Below are positions 32,861 through 44,863 of a DNA stretch of 64,000 nt, piece after piece. This DNA comes from Cycas panzhihuaensis (Eukaryota; Cycadophyta), in assembly GCA_023213395.1 (NCBI GenBank), contig CM041465.1, positions 28,961,741-29,025,740 on the forward strand, given 5' to 3'. Under the pieces are notes generated by a model, which saw nothing but the letters and a program-made list of their open reading frames with translations, did not search any database and was not told the DNA's origin. The position numbers were made by a program, and so were the translations under genes. Within the stretch, counting starts at the first letter, position 1, and each line of letters begins with the position of its first letter.

Positions 32861-34130
32861 CTTTCATTACTTTCTTCCATTCTTCTTGATGATTTGCCTC
32901 TTCAAAGTTGGGAGGCTTATTAGACTCCATAACTTGAGTCATGAGTGCAAAAATAACACTTGAAGATCTTGTAGTTCTTCTCTTAAAGTTAGTGTCTAAA
33001 ATATTTTAAGGGTTATAAGCCCTTTGTATCCATTTTAGGACCTTTTGATTTGAAACAGAGGGTCCTGCTTCATTTGTATTAGGTAAATTTATATCCTTAG
33101 AGTTGAGTTCAGCTCAATCACGATATTCTTTATCATAATATTCTTTCCCTTATATTTTTCAATAACTTCTTCTTAATAAAATTTGTCTTCTTTAAAGATG
33201 ACATCCTTGCTTATAATAATCTTTTTATCTTTTGGATCATAAAGTTTATAAGATCTAGAAGCGTCAATGTCCTATAAGGATATATTTGATCCTTTTATCA
33301 TCTAACTTTATTATCCTTTTATCTAGGAGATGTGGATAAGTTATATATCTAAAAATTCTTAAGTGCTTAATACTTGGCTTATAACTTATCTAAGATTCTT
33401 CTAGTATAACCCACCTAATTGTTTTAGTGGTATACTTATTTAACACATAGATAGTTGTATATATAACTTTAGCCCAATATTCATTTCTCAAGTGCTTATC
33501 CTTAAGAATATATCTTGTCATTTCTATAATTGTTATATTCTTACTTTCAATAATCCCATTTTGTTATGGGGTATAAGGATTTATAAGTTATTTTATTATT
33601 CCACAATACTTGTAATAAGCTTTGAATTTATTTGAAATTAAATTTCCCATATTATCTAATATTAGGGTTAAGATTCCAAGTCTACTTTGTCTTCCCCCTA
33701 GAGTTTTAAAATCTATAAAACATTATCGAGCATTTGACTTAAACTTAAGGAATCATACCCAAGTCATCCTTATGAAGTCATCAATAAATATCATAAAAAA
33801 CTTAGTACCTCTAAGTGTGAGTACATCCATTAGACCACATAAGTCTATATATATTAATTGGAGGGGGTCATTGGCCCTATAGCTTTCATTGGAAAATTAT
33901 TTCCTTTGTTGCTTTCCAAGTACACATCCTTCATATATTTTCTTTCTATGTTTAATAGTAGGTAGTCCAATTACCATGTCTATTTTCTTCATTGAGGCCA
34001 AACTATTATAATTTGCATGGCCAAGTCTTTTGTGCCATATTTCATTATCCACATTGGTTGATGCCTTTAAGGCATAATAGTCTATTAGGGGAATGATTAG
34101 TTTAAACAACCTGTTACTAGTCATTTATCC
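32861..34130 (-). pseudogene. Co-C integrase with zinc-binding N-terminus
   Basis: Minus strand. An open stretch (34124-33897) carries the zinc-binding domain: IWHKRLGHANYNSLASMKKI, then GLPTIKHRKKIYEGCVLGKQQRK. Of the H-H-C-C set, the first Cys is Tyr (KKIYEGC). The catalytic core continues to about 33000 in mixed frames. Integrase would insert the element cDNA; this copy is not functional. Confidence 0.82.
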
Positions 34131-34279
34131 TTTGGCTATAACTACTTTATTCCTTTGTTTATCTTTAATGGTATATTCCCCATTATCAAAGATCACTTTA
34201 TATTTTTATTCTATTATCTAATCTACTAATAGAAGATTCTTCTTAAGTGTTGAAACATAAAGCACATCATTTATATACC

Positions 34280-34600
34280 TTATTTCTCTAAAATTAGTTT
34301 TGTGGATACATTCCTTTTACCAACAACTACTTGAGTGGTGTTATCACGAAATGTGATCTTACTTTTCTTAGTGCTATCTAATTTTTTAAACCACTTTTCT
34401 CTATGAGTCGTATTTATAGAATAACCTAAGTCTATATAGCAATTGTATTCTTCCTCATTGGCCATTAAACTTGATAAAAATAACATTTTGTCTTACCTTT
34501 TTTCAATAGTTGTATTGTTAGTCCTCCTTTATGAATTGAATCTTCTTACAAAGTAATTTTCTTCCAAGTGTCCATTTCTATGGTGGTAAGAACATTAGAT
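34280..34600 (-). pseudogene. Co-C zinc knuckle and aspartic protease
   Basis: Minus strand. A knuckle remnant CSYHHRNGHLEENY lies at about 34590-34545 (second and last Cys lost). The protease (34486-34280) reads CYIDLGYSINTTHREKWFKK with D-L-G in place of D-S-G, then STKKSKITFRDNTTQVVVGK and VSTKLILEK. The region order gag-knuckle-protease is as in other copia elements. Confidence 0.78.
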
Positions 34601-34979
34601 TGTTCTTCTACCCTTTAGGCTTCTTCCTCTTTGTCCTTGGTTTCCACCATAGGACTTTGACCTCTTCCTTTTCCTTGAGGTATAAAAGTTTATCCTTAGC
34701 CTTGATTGAATTGGCCTTAAAAATATCTTTGTTCTTAGTACTAATTTTGTCCTTAATAGAAATGACTTAGACCTTATCCTTGACCTTAATGATAACCTTG
34801 TGCCTAATAAGCTTAACCTTACCTTTGAAATTAATTTATAGGTTGATGTTTACCTCTAGGGGATTGCCCTCTACCCCTAGAACTTTGACCTTAAAATATA
34901 GGTCTAATTTTTACCTTGGTGGTAAAAGCATATTCAAGAAACTTGCTTCCTCCCTTTTTATCTTCTACAACTAGTACCA

Positions 34980-35543
34980 TGGCTCTTAACTAATCTACCT
35001 TAAGGGTAATTAGGTCCTTAGAGATCTCAATGCTAATGGAAACTATCTTAAACCATTTGATATCACTTACATACCTTAATATTTTATCAACTACCCTTTA
35101 CTCACTAATTATCTATTCTAAAGCCCTCATTTAATTGATTAGGCCTTAGACTTTTGTAATGAAGTTATTACACCTTAAGTAGTATTTATCCTTAAGTTCT
35201 CAAATTTCCTCCTTAAAGCCTGAAGCTTTGATGTTATTTCTCCTTCATATCTAATTTTTATTGTCCCATATTTCCTTTAACATCGATGCTTTGATGACCC
35301 TTAGGAATATATAATCATCTAAAGTGCAAAAGATAAATGCCAATACTTTGTTGTCTATTTTTTCATTCTCCTTGAAGATCTTCTTTCTATCTTTAGTAGT
35401 GTTTGTAGCTAGTGCTCTATAACCTATTTTAATCAGTTCCCACATATTTTTAGCTACAAACATTGGTTTTATATGTCTACTCTAATTTTAAAAATTACTG
35501 ATATTAAACTTGGGTACCATAACATTACTAATGTTTGAGGCCA
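34980..35543 (-). pseudogene. Co-C gag N-terminal region
   Basis: ATG at 35543 (minus strand) opens MASNISNVMVPKFNISNF, the common copia gag start, followed after stops by an open stretch 35463-35251: MFVAKNMWELIKIGYRAL, KKIFKENEKIDNKVLAFI, LDDYIFLRVIKASMLKEIWD. This is the UBN2-like capsid domain. The start is chosen from this family-typical N-terminus. The middle part is spoiled by stops. Confidence 0.82.
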
Positions 35544-37253
35544 TAATCAGAAAGTTGCCTTAATTGCTTGAGAAGTAAAGCGCTTGAAAGAAAATGTTAA
35601 TAAATCATTAAAAGAAGGCAATAAAAGGCACTCAAAGGTAATTAAGACTTGTCCCAACTTTAACTTTGAGACTTAGACAAATGTCCTAATTAGGATACAA
35701 CCAACTCCAAAGTAATTTTTTTGTATTAATGATGCTTACAAATTGAAATTTTACTAGTTTATTCAAGGGTCATCATGTGGGAAGCCCAAAATTAGCATCA
35801 AATTTGGTTATAAAAAATATATATCAAATGATTTAAAAAATAAATAAAACATTATCCACTCAGTAGAGGACTGAAAAAAGTGTTTAATGTTTTAGATGGC
35901 ACTCAATTCTAGCATAAGATGACCAAGTTATGCATTAAAATATCTAAAGAAAATTTATCCTTCTAGTACATAAGGGTCAAAGAAATTTTACATCAATTTC
36001 AACCATTGGAAAAGATATCAAATAAAAACAAAATATGGTCATGTCACCACTTATTTTGCTCAAATGGAAGTATATGATGTCCTGAAGTTGACAAAACCAA
36101 AATTTGACTCTACTAGTGACAAATATAGCTATTAGAGCATAAATACGTGCTTATTTGGAAACTGCCTCTTTGAAAAATGACTTGGTCCCTTTGAAAAATG
36201 ACTCCTAGTCACTTTAAATATTGGATTTGACCTACAAATTATATGATAAGAGGGCTACAACATAGTGAAAAGAGTTTTGAATGCTCTAGCCAATGAATGT
36301 ATGAATATTGATCACTTTTACCAAAGTATGAAGTGATGGTTGACAATTTAAATAAATGCATCAAAGTTGCTTGTATAAATGTCTAATGAAATTTATCATG
36401 CACTAACTATAAAGAGACTTGATCAGGTGTAGAGGTTTAGAGAAAAAATGTAGGCATGAAGCCATAGAAATATAGAATATGTAGCCTTAAATATACAGTT
36501 GTTAATGTAGGAGGCACAAAATATATTTGGGCAATGCAAAATACAAAGGTTGAAAATATATACTTTTATAATGTTTTATAAATATTTCAATGGCTATAAA
36601 TGTTAACTCTTAAAAATGAGGACGAAGATATAAATAAATCCATTGGTCAAAAACAATAGAGAAATGCATGAAAAAAAAAAAAAAAAACTCTTACAAAGCA
36701 TGTAAAATTGCATGATAAATATTTTGACTCCCACGTAATCACAATGCAAAAAAAAAAAAAAAGAAAGGCATAAATATTTATGCCTACATAGAGGATGATA
36801 TGAAAATCATAAGTATTATGTAGTTTGTAGAGTATGTAGCTTTGGATCAATAATGTGCAACCACTAATTGTACAATCTATGTCACTATTAGTTTAGGAAG
36901 GATTAAAGATGTAAATGTGCTTTAAATAATGACACGTAGATCTAAGAGAGATCCTTTGACAAGTGATTAGATTTTTGAGGATCACATTGGCTACTACATT
37001 TATATAGTTGAGTTCAATGAGAAACTTCTTTCGTCTCCTACCAGGGAATGAATAATAGACCAAATATTATAGACTTCTCTATTAGTGACATAGAAAGGGC
37101 TATGTAGTTGATGTAATGTAGTGCAAACATAGATCTATTGATTTCACAATAGAGGTTGGAATGAGAGGCTAGGTGTGCTTAAAATATGGGTAGTTGAGTG
37201 CTAACATATATGACCTTATATAAATAACTAAGAGTGTGGGGGCATGAGATGTA
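35544..37253 (-). other. Co-C untranslated leader, left part
   Basis: About 1.7 kb of AT-rich sequence with A-runs (36668-36686, 36747-36762) and no coding domain. It continues at 44864-45390 beyond the nested Co-D. Confidence 0.6.
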
Positions 37254-37258
37254 GCAAT
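37254..37258. repeat. Target-site duplication of Co-D, left copy
   Basis: GCAAT, repeated exactly at 44859-44863. Confidence 0.93.
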
Positions 37259-37555
37259 TGAAAAGGGTTAATGACATAAGGTCATTACATTAGTTGATTA
37301 TTTCGAAAAAGGGTCTTAAGTGAACTTTAAATTAGATCACTTAAGTGAAATGCACTTTCATGTGCATTATGTGTAATTTCATTTCACCTAACTCAAATGC
37401 TCCCTCTCTCAATATAAAAGTAAAGCTCAATGGAGGAGATTCATTCTTACCTCCCCATTTTGTGAGAGCTACTTTCTTTCTCTCAAGTCTCTCTTGCTCC
37501 CATGTTTGCCTTTGTGTTTAGTGTAAGGAGATGAAGGATAGATCCACTCTTTTTA
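37259..37555 (+). repeat. Co-D 5' LTR
   Basis: 297 bp, TGAAAAGGG...CTCTTTTTA. It contains the inverted repeat TAATGAC/GTCATTA near its start, a TTAAGTGA/TCACTTAA pair and a TATA box. The last CA is mutated to TA. Confidence 0.95.
37411..37420 (+). promoter_or_regulatory. TATA box in Co-D 5' LTR
   Basis: AATATAAAAG, preceded by CTCCCTCTCTC and about 140 bp before the LTR end, as expected for the element's own promoter. The same sequence stands at 44714-44723 in the 3' LTR. Confidence 0.6.
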
Positions 37556-37557
37556 TG

Positions 37558-37569
37558 TGGTATCAGAGC
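37558..37569 (+). other. Co-D primer binding site
   Basis: TGGTATCAGAGC, complementary to the 3' end of initiator methionine tRNA, two bases after the LTR. Confidence 0.92.
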
Positions 37570-39613
37570 TTGCTTCCTTCATATTCCCCACTTGCACTTG
37601 CAATGTAGCCATCACTTCCTTCTCCCCCACAATCCATGTGGTGAAGGAGATTGTGAAAGTGAATTTAGAAATATTTTGAAGTTATTATGATAGCATATTT
37701 TGTATTGTTTACTTTTCCTTTCTCTTTTGCAGGTTTGGAAGCATAATACAAGGAGTTGTAAGGCCCAAGGATTCCAATCCTTTCTTTGGCCATTTATGCT
37801 ATCTCATTCTTCTTTTCTTTTCCCTTTTTGTCCATTTAACAAGGAAATCTTTGAAAATTTTCCAGCATTTAGAAGAATGATTGTAAGGGGAGTTTTTACC
37901 CATTTTTTTAAAAGAATTTTGAGCCATTTAAAATATCTATCATTGTATGCTCTCACCTTGCCCATATTGGGATCCTAGTGATCAAAAAATGATGGAAATT
38001 TCATATGGTATCACGTGCTAATGAGATATTAGCAAGCTAAAATTTCTGCAGAAATATAATTTGATTACTAAACTTCATAGGTCTGCAAAATCTTCTATAG
38101 AGATCCAATTGAAGTGATTCTAATTTTCAAAGATGGGGCTCTGAGTCTAATTTCCATTGCAAAAATTGACACCTAATTTGGATGTCGTATAAGGAAGTTA
38201 TTGCTATTTTAGTGAACAGCAGTTATTTTTAGTAAGAATTCTAGAAAAATATAATTTCATAATTTTGTGGGGCTGTCAAAAACTTTCCAGAACTCATTTG
38301 GACTTGATTCCACTTCCTGACGATGAATCTCTGAGTCTAGTTTGCAGCACAAAAACTAGAACTCCATTTTGACATTGTGGGAGAAAGTTATTACAGATTT
38401 GGTGAGGAGTACTTTTTTTTTGTATTAACAAAAAAAAAAGAAAAAAAAGTGAAGAAAATTTCTTCCTTTTTATAAGGCTTAAAAACCCATTGTAAAAGTG
38501 AGAAAAAAAAAAACACCTGGATTAGAGCAATATCTGGTGTCCTCACTCACTTATTAGCATTGCATTTCAGCACTCTAAAATCATCCAAAGCAAGCACTCT
38601 AAAGATACTTCAAGCAAACACTTCAAGCAAGCACTCCAAAAGCACTCCAAGCAAGCATTATTTTCAGTTAAATGTACGTTTGATGCAATTCGATAATCTT
38701 TTCACTCTTCTTAAAAGGAACGCATCACGTACGCTATTTTCTGCCATCTTGTACCTGTTCACACACTCTCCAAGGTTGAGATACCTTGGTTGGCAGAATC
38801 TTAGTGCCATAAAGGAGGTGTGGGTTTCAAGTTGGGACCGGACTAAACAGGAATATTGGTGAGGTTTGGTTAGCCATACCATCGTGCCTCAATCGGGGAT
38901 CATCCACGATAACCAAGCTGGGAAAAGCGAAACTTTAATACAAGATTAAAATATACCCAATCCAATATCATCATAGCCATGGGTATGCACGTACCACTCT
39001 TTAGAGGAGGTATATAGCGCTCATTGGTGAACGGGTGAGGATTGGGAGTACACGGCTCCGTTGTGACTTGGATTTCATCACCAAGCACGATTGCGGGTAT
39101 CGCGAGTGAAGGCCAAATTAATTCTACTAGAAGCCTAGGCATCCCTTCAACAACCTCAACTATACGTTGGACACAAGTTAGAGGTTATTGGGTTGATTAC
39201 GCATCCTATATTCGAGTTTCAAGTTGTGTAAACCCAATGATGTCAACTTCTACATTGGCCTACAATCTTGTATATTGATCACTTACTTATTTGTAAAAAG
39301 TGATCCATAGTGTAATCACAATCATAGTGCTTCTCATATTCCTACTGCATCAGGTTAATATTTGCCACAAGTGTTAGTGGCCAATTTTTATCATAGTGCT
39401 TCTCATATTCCTACTGCATTAGGTTAATATTTGTCACAAGTGTTAGTGACTTTTCTCTAAGTTGCTCCCTTCATCTTTGAGCAACCATTCTCACTTCTTC
39501 TTCCATCTTCTACACTACTTCATTACATTTCCCATTTGTAAATAGTGATCGATCATTTATTGCCATCACTTTTATAGTCCCTTGTTCATTTCTTCCCTTC
39601 TAAAAAAGACACA
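37570..39613 (+). other. Co-D untranslated leader (2.0 kb)
   Basis: No domain. It holds A-runs at 38430-38515, a series of short AGCACTCCAA repeats (38588-38660) and a two-copy tandem repeat (39321-39450). It is longer than most copia leaders. Confidence 0.65.
39321..39450 (+). repeat. Tandem duplication in the Co-D leader (period 69)
   Basis: Two units starting ATCATAGTGCTTCTCATATTC at 39321 and 39390, sharing about 60 bp with two or three differences, each ending CACAAGTGTTAGTG. Confidence 0.9.
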
Positions 39614-40757
39614 ATGTCTTCACAGTTCAAGCAAAATGTGAACGCATTCTAAAAGGAAAGAAAATTGGGACATGTGGTTCACTGGTATCAGAAATGTTGC
39701 AAACTATGAAGGTCTATGGAGAGATCACTTACAACCTATAGCACACTGTTGCATTCTGACTACCACAATCGCTTGAGGAGGTGCTCAACTCCCCATCAAG
39801 ATGTAGCTAAACGCCAATGGGAACTTGATGATGATAAAATCCGTGTAGGGATAGTGCTTGTCACTGATTATTCCCTGCATAATCTCATTGATGAAGCTGT
39901 ACATGATATAGCATGGAAAGTTCTTGAAGTTCTTAAGAAGAACTTTGACACTAAATCAGACTTAGAATTTGTTCACTTAGTCTTTGAAGATGGACAAATT
40001 GAAAATACCGGAAGGACATGCAAGTGAGACAATCAATCTCCTTCGTCCAATCAAGCAAGCCATTGATAAAGATTTTAAAACTCAATGCATTACATGGGCT
40101 TTCTTGATTCAGTCATGTCTCCATATCCCAGATTATAAAAATCTATTGGGTAGTCTTCAATCCAGTGGAACTTTGAAGACCCTAAACTTTGAGGATCTTG
40201 CTGATAAGTTCATTGAATTTGATAAGACCTTTGATACCAACTTTGCCACTACATCAGATCTAATTGATGCTACTTTTGAAGTGGAAGAAGATCTTTGTTA
40301 CACTAAAAATCAAGGTCAATACTCTCGTAGAGGTGGTAATTCCCGTGGAAGAGGAAGAGGTAGACAACAAGGACAACGTCCTCTTAGTCAACAGGATCCT
40401 CAATTCCAACAAAAACAGTCTCAAGGCCAAGGCCAAAATAATCAACCTGGACCTAGATCCAGTAATTAGAGACAATCCAGCCAGCCTAATACTTGGACTG
40501 GAAATCAAACAATCATGTGCCAAAGGTGTAATAGAAGAGGACATTATGCCAAAAATTGTAGAACTACCACCAACAAACTACCAAGTTATCAACAGCGCCA
40601 TGGTGCACATAATGTTGATAATACTTCTTTTGAAGATGCTTTTGGTAGAGCATGATTTGCTCATGCACACCTTCAAAGAATTGGGACCACTTCATCAAAT
40701 GTTGTTGATAGATCCACTAAGTATATTGAGGCTCATTGTGGCTTTGCTTATTCACTT
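39614..40757 (+). pseudogene. Co-D gag
   Basis: ATG at 39614 (MSSQFKQNVN) starts the gag. The capsid part follows with one frame change near 39990: KRQWELDDDKIRVGIVLVTD, LIDEAVHDIAWKVLEVLKKN, then ETINLLRPIKQAIDK and LIQSCLHIPDYKNLLGSL, the UBN2 type. A Gly/Arg then Gln-rich linker (RGGNSRGRGRGRQQGQ) and the knuckle CQRCNRRGHYAKNC (C-X2-C-X4-H-X4-C, all four ligands intact) come next. Stops stand at 40467-40469 and near 40652. Gag would build the particle and package RNA. Confidence 0.9.
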
Positions 40758-41150
40758 TTGCCTTCACCACTTGGAGTTATAAATAGTGCTACCTCAAATA
40801 CTTCATCGTGGATCATGGATACTAGAGCAACACAACACATGACTTGTCATCGCCAGTTCTTTCAAGATTTTGACTCTGAAGTTCATGGTGTTGTACACAT
40901 GGCTGACAAATCATCTCAGCCAGTCGAAGGACTTGGGCTGTTGCACAAACTCCTGTGCCTTCAGTTTTACACTTGTTGATGTTTTATATATTCTGCTCTA
41001 AGCGTAATCTGCTCTCCCTGTCCACCCTTGTCTCTCACGGATTTGATCTGAGTGTAACTACAAACAATCAAACTCTCTATGTCATTCACCCTCCTTCAAA
41101 TGCTGTGGTTATGACCGAATTCTTGATGGTAAACTTTTTCGCCTAACTGG
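40758..41150 (+). pseudogene. Co-D aspartic protease
   Basis: The catalytic turn reads SSWIMDTRATQHMTCH: D-T-R in place of D-T-G, a Gly-to-Arg change that one G-to-A mutation explains and that should abolish cleavage. FQDFDSEVHGVVHMADKS follows. The frame then shifts; LKRN-like RNLLSLSTLVSHGFDLSV continues in another frame to 41146. Confidence 0.88.
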
Positions 41151-41220
41151 CTCACCATCCTCTGAAGCCCACTATGTTGATGATGAATTTATTTTTACCA
41201 CAACCCTGACTCCTCAAAAG

Positions 41221-42136
41221 TTGTCCCAAGCAGCTCTATGGCATGCTCGTATGGGCCATATTAAAATTGATCACTTAAGAGAACTACAAGACACTCTTCC
41301 TGGTTTGCCTAAGTTCCCCTCTAAGCCCTTTAAATGTGAAGCATGTATTATTGCTAAATCTCAAAGACAACCCTTTCCTCGTAGTCAGTGGAAATCTAGC
41401 CAACCTTTACAGCTTGTACACTCAGATATATGCGGTCCTATGCCCATCCCTTCTATCAAGCAGTGGTACTATATTACTTTCATTAATGATTTTACCAAGA
41501 AAGTATGGGTTGCTTTTCTTGCAAAGAAAGATGAAGCTTTTTCTATGTTTCAAGCCTTCAAGGCCCGCGTGGAAAATGAATCTGGATTCAAGATCAAAAT
41601 ACTCAGGACTGACAATGGTGGCGAGTACACATCCAATGAGTTTGAATCGTACCTACGTCAACATGGAATCAAACATCAGACCAGCATTGCGGTACACCCA
41701 AAATGGAGTTCTGAGCACATGAGCAGGACCATCATGAATATGGGTCGTCTTATCTTTGGTATATAAGAATGTCCCTATCTATCTTTGAAATTTGAGGCTA
41801 TACGGGCTATGTATTGCATCAACACTTAGTCCCTCCAAGCTTGGCCCCTCTCCACATGAAATGTGGTATGGACAAACCCCCTCTATCTCCCACTTCAGAA
41901 TTTTTGGCTCTACTTGTTATGCTCATATTTTGCAGGAACATAGAAATAAGCTCCAAGATAGAGCCATCAAAGGCATCTTTGTCGGATACCCTATGGACAA
42001 AAAGGGATACAAGGTTTTTATACCTTTAGAGCACAAAATTATCATCACTAGAGATGTTATCTTTGCAGAGACTGAAGATCAATTACTCAGACTTGACTCC
42101 AAGACGCCTTCATACCGATTTAATGATGCTCTTTGA
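41221..42136 (+). pseudogene. Co-D integrase
   Basis: First open stretch (41221-41766): zinc domain LWHARMGHIKIDHLRELQD with CEACIIAKSQR, then LQLVHSDICGPM with the first Asp, FINDFTKKVWVAFL, IKILRTDNGGEYTSNEF with the second Asp, and WSSEHMSRTIMNMGRL where Glu still stands at the third catalytic place although the usual PQQNG turn is changed to PKWSS. A frame change leads to 41792-42136: PHEMWYGQTPSISHFRIFG, LQDRAIKGIFVGYPMDKKG, KIIITRDVIFAE. All three catalytic residues are present, but the frame is broken. Confidence 0.9.
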
Positions 42137-42177
42137 ATTTGATGTCCAGTTCAAAATTTAGGGGGAGATGATGAGCA

Positions 42178-43380
42178 TTGCTTAAAATCTTGGAATCTGA
42201 CAATAGAGCCTCGGAGGATACAAGCTGTGACTCCAATCCAATGTGTACACATCCAGCACCATCATTTGTGAATAGCCAAGTTGACAAAGGCAAAGCCATA
42301 GCAGAAGGATCATCTTCTCCAACATCTATGGCTGGCCCATCTTCTCCAGCATCGTCAACTTCCTCCGTGCCAAATATTTCACATGATCCTTTTCAGGATC
42401 AAAACGAAGATCAAGAAGTTGTAGAAATGAAAACCTCATTCCCAACTCGAGGTTTTCGTGAAGCCTACCAGCTACACAAGGACATGCGACCAGATGAGGT
42501 AGGCAAAACTGGCACTAGAAGTGCCCATAGAGCAAGGATGCATGAATCACTTTCCGTTGAGCTTGAACCAGCAGAACTGCATCTTGCTCTTAATGAAGAG
42601 CCCTTAACGTACCAAGAAGCTGTAAAGCATGCAGCTTGGAGAAATGCCATGAACGAAGAGTATCAATCTCTTATTAAGAACGGTACATGGGAGCTTGTTG
42701 ATCTACCACTTGGAAGAAAGGTAGTTCAAAATAAATGGGTGTTCAAAAATAAGTATAGATCAGATGGCACCCTAGAAAAACACAAGGCGAGGTTGGTAGC
42801 AAAAGGATTCATGCAAAGGGAAGGTATTGACTACACTGAAATCTTTGCTCCTATAACCAAGTGGCCTACAATCAGAACTCTTATAGCCTTGGCTACTCAA
42901 CAGGGTTGGAAAATCTACCAACTTGATGTTAAGACCGCATTTCTCAATGGGGACCTTAAAGAAGAAATTTACATGGCTCAGCCAGAAGGATACGATATTG
43001 ATGGTCAGGAGCATAAAGTTTGTAGGCTGAAAAAGTCCTTGTACGGCCTAAAGCAAGCCCCTCGTGCTTGGTTTACCAAGTTGTCTGAAAGAATGAGGCA
43101 ACTTGGATATGAGGTTTGTGACTATCAAGATATTGATGCAACATTATTCATCAAGCGCCAAAATGATAAAGTCACTTACCTCTTAATCTTTATGGATGAC
43201 ATGCTCATAACGGGGAATAGTGAGCAGTGTCGGCCGGTGAAGAAGGACCTTGCTAAAACTTTTAAATTGTTTGACCTCGGGTTGATGAAATATTACTTGG
43301 GAATTGAAGTAACTCAAAAGGATGGCAAAATCTTTCTCTCCCAAGAAAAATATATCAACGATCTTTTAACAAAGTTTTAG
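42178..43380 (+). pseudogene. Co-D reverse transcriptase, 400 codons open
   Basis: The longest open stretch in the window. After a Ser/Pro-rich linker: [95 protein letters not shown], then LLIFMDDMLITGN with the Asp pair intact (43189-43200) and LFDLGLMKYYLGIEV. It ends at a TAG (43378-43380) in front of EGARPVDTPMEPN, so one stop separates it from the RNase H. The RT core itself shows no lost catalytic residue. Confidence 0.93.
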
Positions 43381-44085
43381 TTGGAAGGTGCTCGACCAGT
43401 GGATACACCTATGGAGCCTAATATTAAGCTCTCAGTTAATGGTGATAATAGGGAGGCAGACGCAACACTCTACAGGCAACTTGTAGGTAGTCTCATCTAT
43501 ACTATCAACACAAGGCCATATATTGCACACTCTATCAGCATTCTTGCAAGATTCATGACAAATCCTAAGCAGAATCATTGGCAAGCTGTAATACGAGTGT
43601 TGAGGTACCTAAAGACGACTAGTAAATATGGTCTGTTGTATGAACCCAATGCAGAATTTAAACTTTATGCATACAGGACTCGGACTTTCTTGGGAGATAA
43701 AGACACAAGAAGATCTACGTCTGGGTATGTAACATTTCTTGGAACAGCACCAATATCATGGAGATCTAGACGGAAGATAGTTGCACTCAAGCTACGAAGG
43801 CGAGTACATTCTTGCTTACGAGACAAGCAAGGAGGTGATATGGCTTAGAAAATTGTTGAATACATTAAATGCCACCCAAACAAGTTCTACTAGCTTACAT
43901 GTAGATAATCAATCTACAATCGGATGGCTAAAATCACGTATTTCATGATCGTACCAAACATATAAGTACAGAAGTCCACAGGATTAGGGAACTAGTTCAT
44001 GATGGCAATTCAATTAGATCTTGCCCACAGTAGATCAAGTGGCCGATATCTTCACCAAACCACTGAAGAGGGTGAAGTTTGAATA
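43381..44085 (+). pseudogene. Co-D RNase H
   Basis: LYRQLVGSLIYTINTRPYIA and RVLRYLKTTSKYGLL lead to YAYRTRTFLGDKDTRRSTSG, where the first catalytic Asp pair is lost. TFLGTAPISWRSRR follows, then the frame shifts near 43790 to SYEGEYILAYETSKEVIWLR with the Glu, SLHVDNQSTIGWLKS with an Asp, and ADIFTKPLKRVKFE at the end. It would trim RNA from the hybrid. Confidence 0.88.
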
Positions 44086-44170
44086 GTTCCGAAAGCAACT
44101 CGGCCTTACGGCCTCCATCTCTGACTAATTGAAGGAGATGACAATAGGACCAACATACTCTGTCTCCTTT

Positions 44171-44320
44171 GTGAAAACCCCTTGTGGGCGCGGAAGGACA
44201 AGAGTAAGTCTCTGCTCTATCCCATTCGTGAAAACCCCATGTGGGCACGAAAGGATAAGGGTTGTATCATTTTGGAAAATCAGAACCTATGAAAACCCGA
44301 AAGGGCATGGGGGATGACCA
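44171..44320 (+). repeat. Three imperfect repeats in the Co-D 3' untranslated region
   Basis: Units begin at 44171, 44228 and 44289 with TGAAAACCCC, then (T/A)TGTGGGC and CGRAAGGA, at periods of 57 and 61 bp. The third is shortened. They lie between RNase H and the polypurine tract. Confidence 0.8.
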
Positions 44321-44561
44321 AATGGTATATGGAGACTCAGTAGATTTCAGCTACAAAATTTATTGTACTGATTGGCTATATGGCTACATTTAAAGAGCTA
44401 CCTGAGCCAGGTTAGTAGATTAGAAAATTTATGGGTTTTCTTCCCCATGAGGGTTTCCCACAAAAGTATCATACTAGTTTGCTTTGTAAGAGGCTCAAAT
44501 GAAGACCTCATAGGATAGAATAAAATAGAATGAAATGACCTTCTACCATTAAGGGGGAGAT

Positions 44562-44858
44562 TGAAAAGGGTTAATGACATAAGGTCATTACATTAGTTGA
44601 TTATTTCGAAAAAGGGTCTTAAGTGAACTTTAAATTAGATCACTTAAGTGAAATGCACTTTCATGTGCATTATGTGTAATTTCATTTCACCTAACTCAAA
44701 TGCTCCCTCTCTCAATATAAAAGTAAAGCTCAATGGAAGAGATTCATTCTTACCTCCCCATTTTGTGAGAGCTACTTTCTTTCTCTCAAGTCTCTCTTGC
44801 TCCCATGTTTGCCTTTGTGTTTAGTGCATGGAGATGAAGGATAGATCCACTCTTTTCA
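44562..44858 (+). repeat. Co-D 3' LTR
   Basis: 297 bp, TGAAAAGGG...CTCTTTTCA. Differs from the 5' LTR at four positions by eye (GGAGG/GGAAG, GTGTAAGG/GTGCATGG and the terminal TA/CA). Target duplication GCAAT at 44859-44863 follows. Confidence 0.95.
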
Positions 44859-44863
44859 GCAAT

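Larger units (their letters stand above)
37259..44858 (+). mobile_element. Co-D: full-length Ty1/copia retrotransposon nested in Co-C
   Basis: 7600 bp with 297-bp LTRs at both ends, TG...CA termini (5' copy ends TA), perfect GCAAT target duplication, primer binding site, long leader, gag, protease, integrase, RT, RNase H, 3' repeat block and polypurine tract AAGGGGGAGA (44551-44560). By eye the LTRs differ at four positions (about 1.3 percent), so this is the youngest datable insertion in the window. Confidence 0.95.

Noticed and set aside
43189-43200. Co-D as an active element because RT is open for 400 codons
   Set aside because: Gag, protease, integrase and RNase H have frame changes and stops, and the protease motif is D-T-R.
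44171-44320. CRISPR-like array
   Set aside because: Three imperfect tandem units without unique spacers, in a plant retroelement 3' region.
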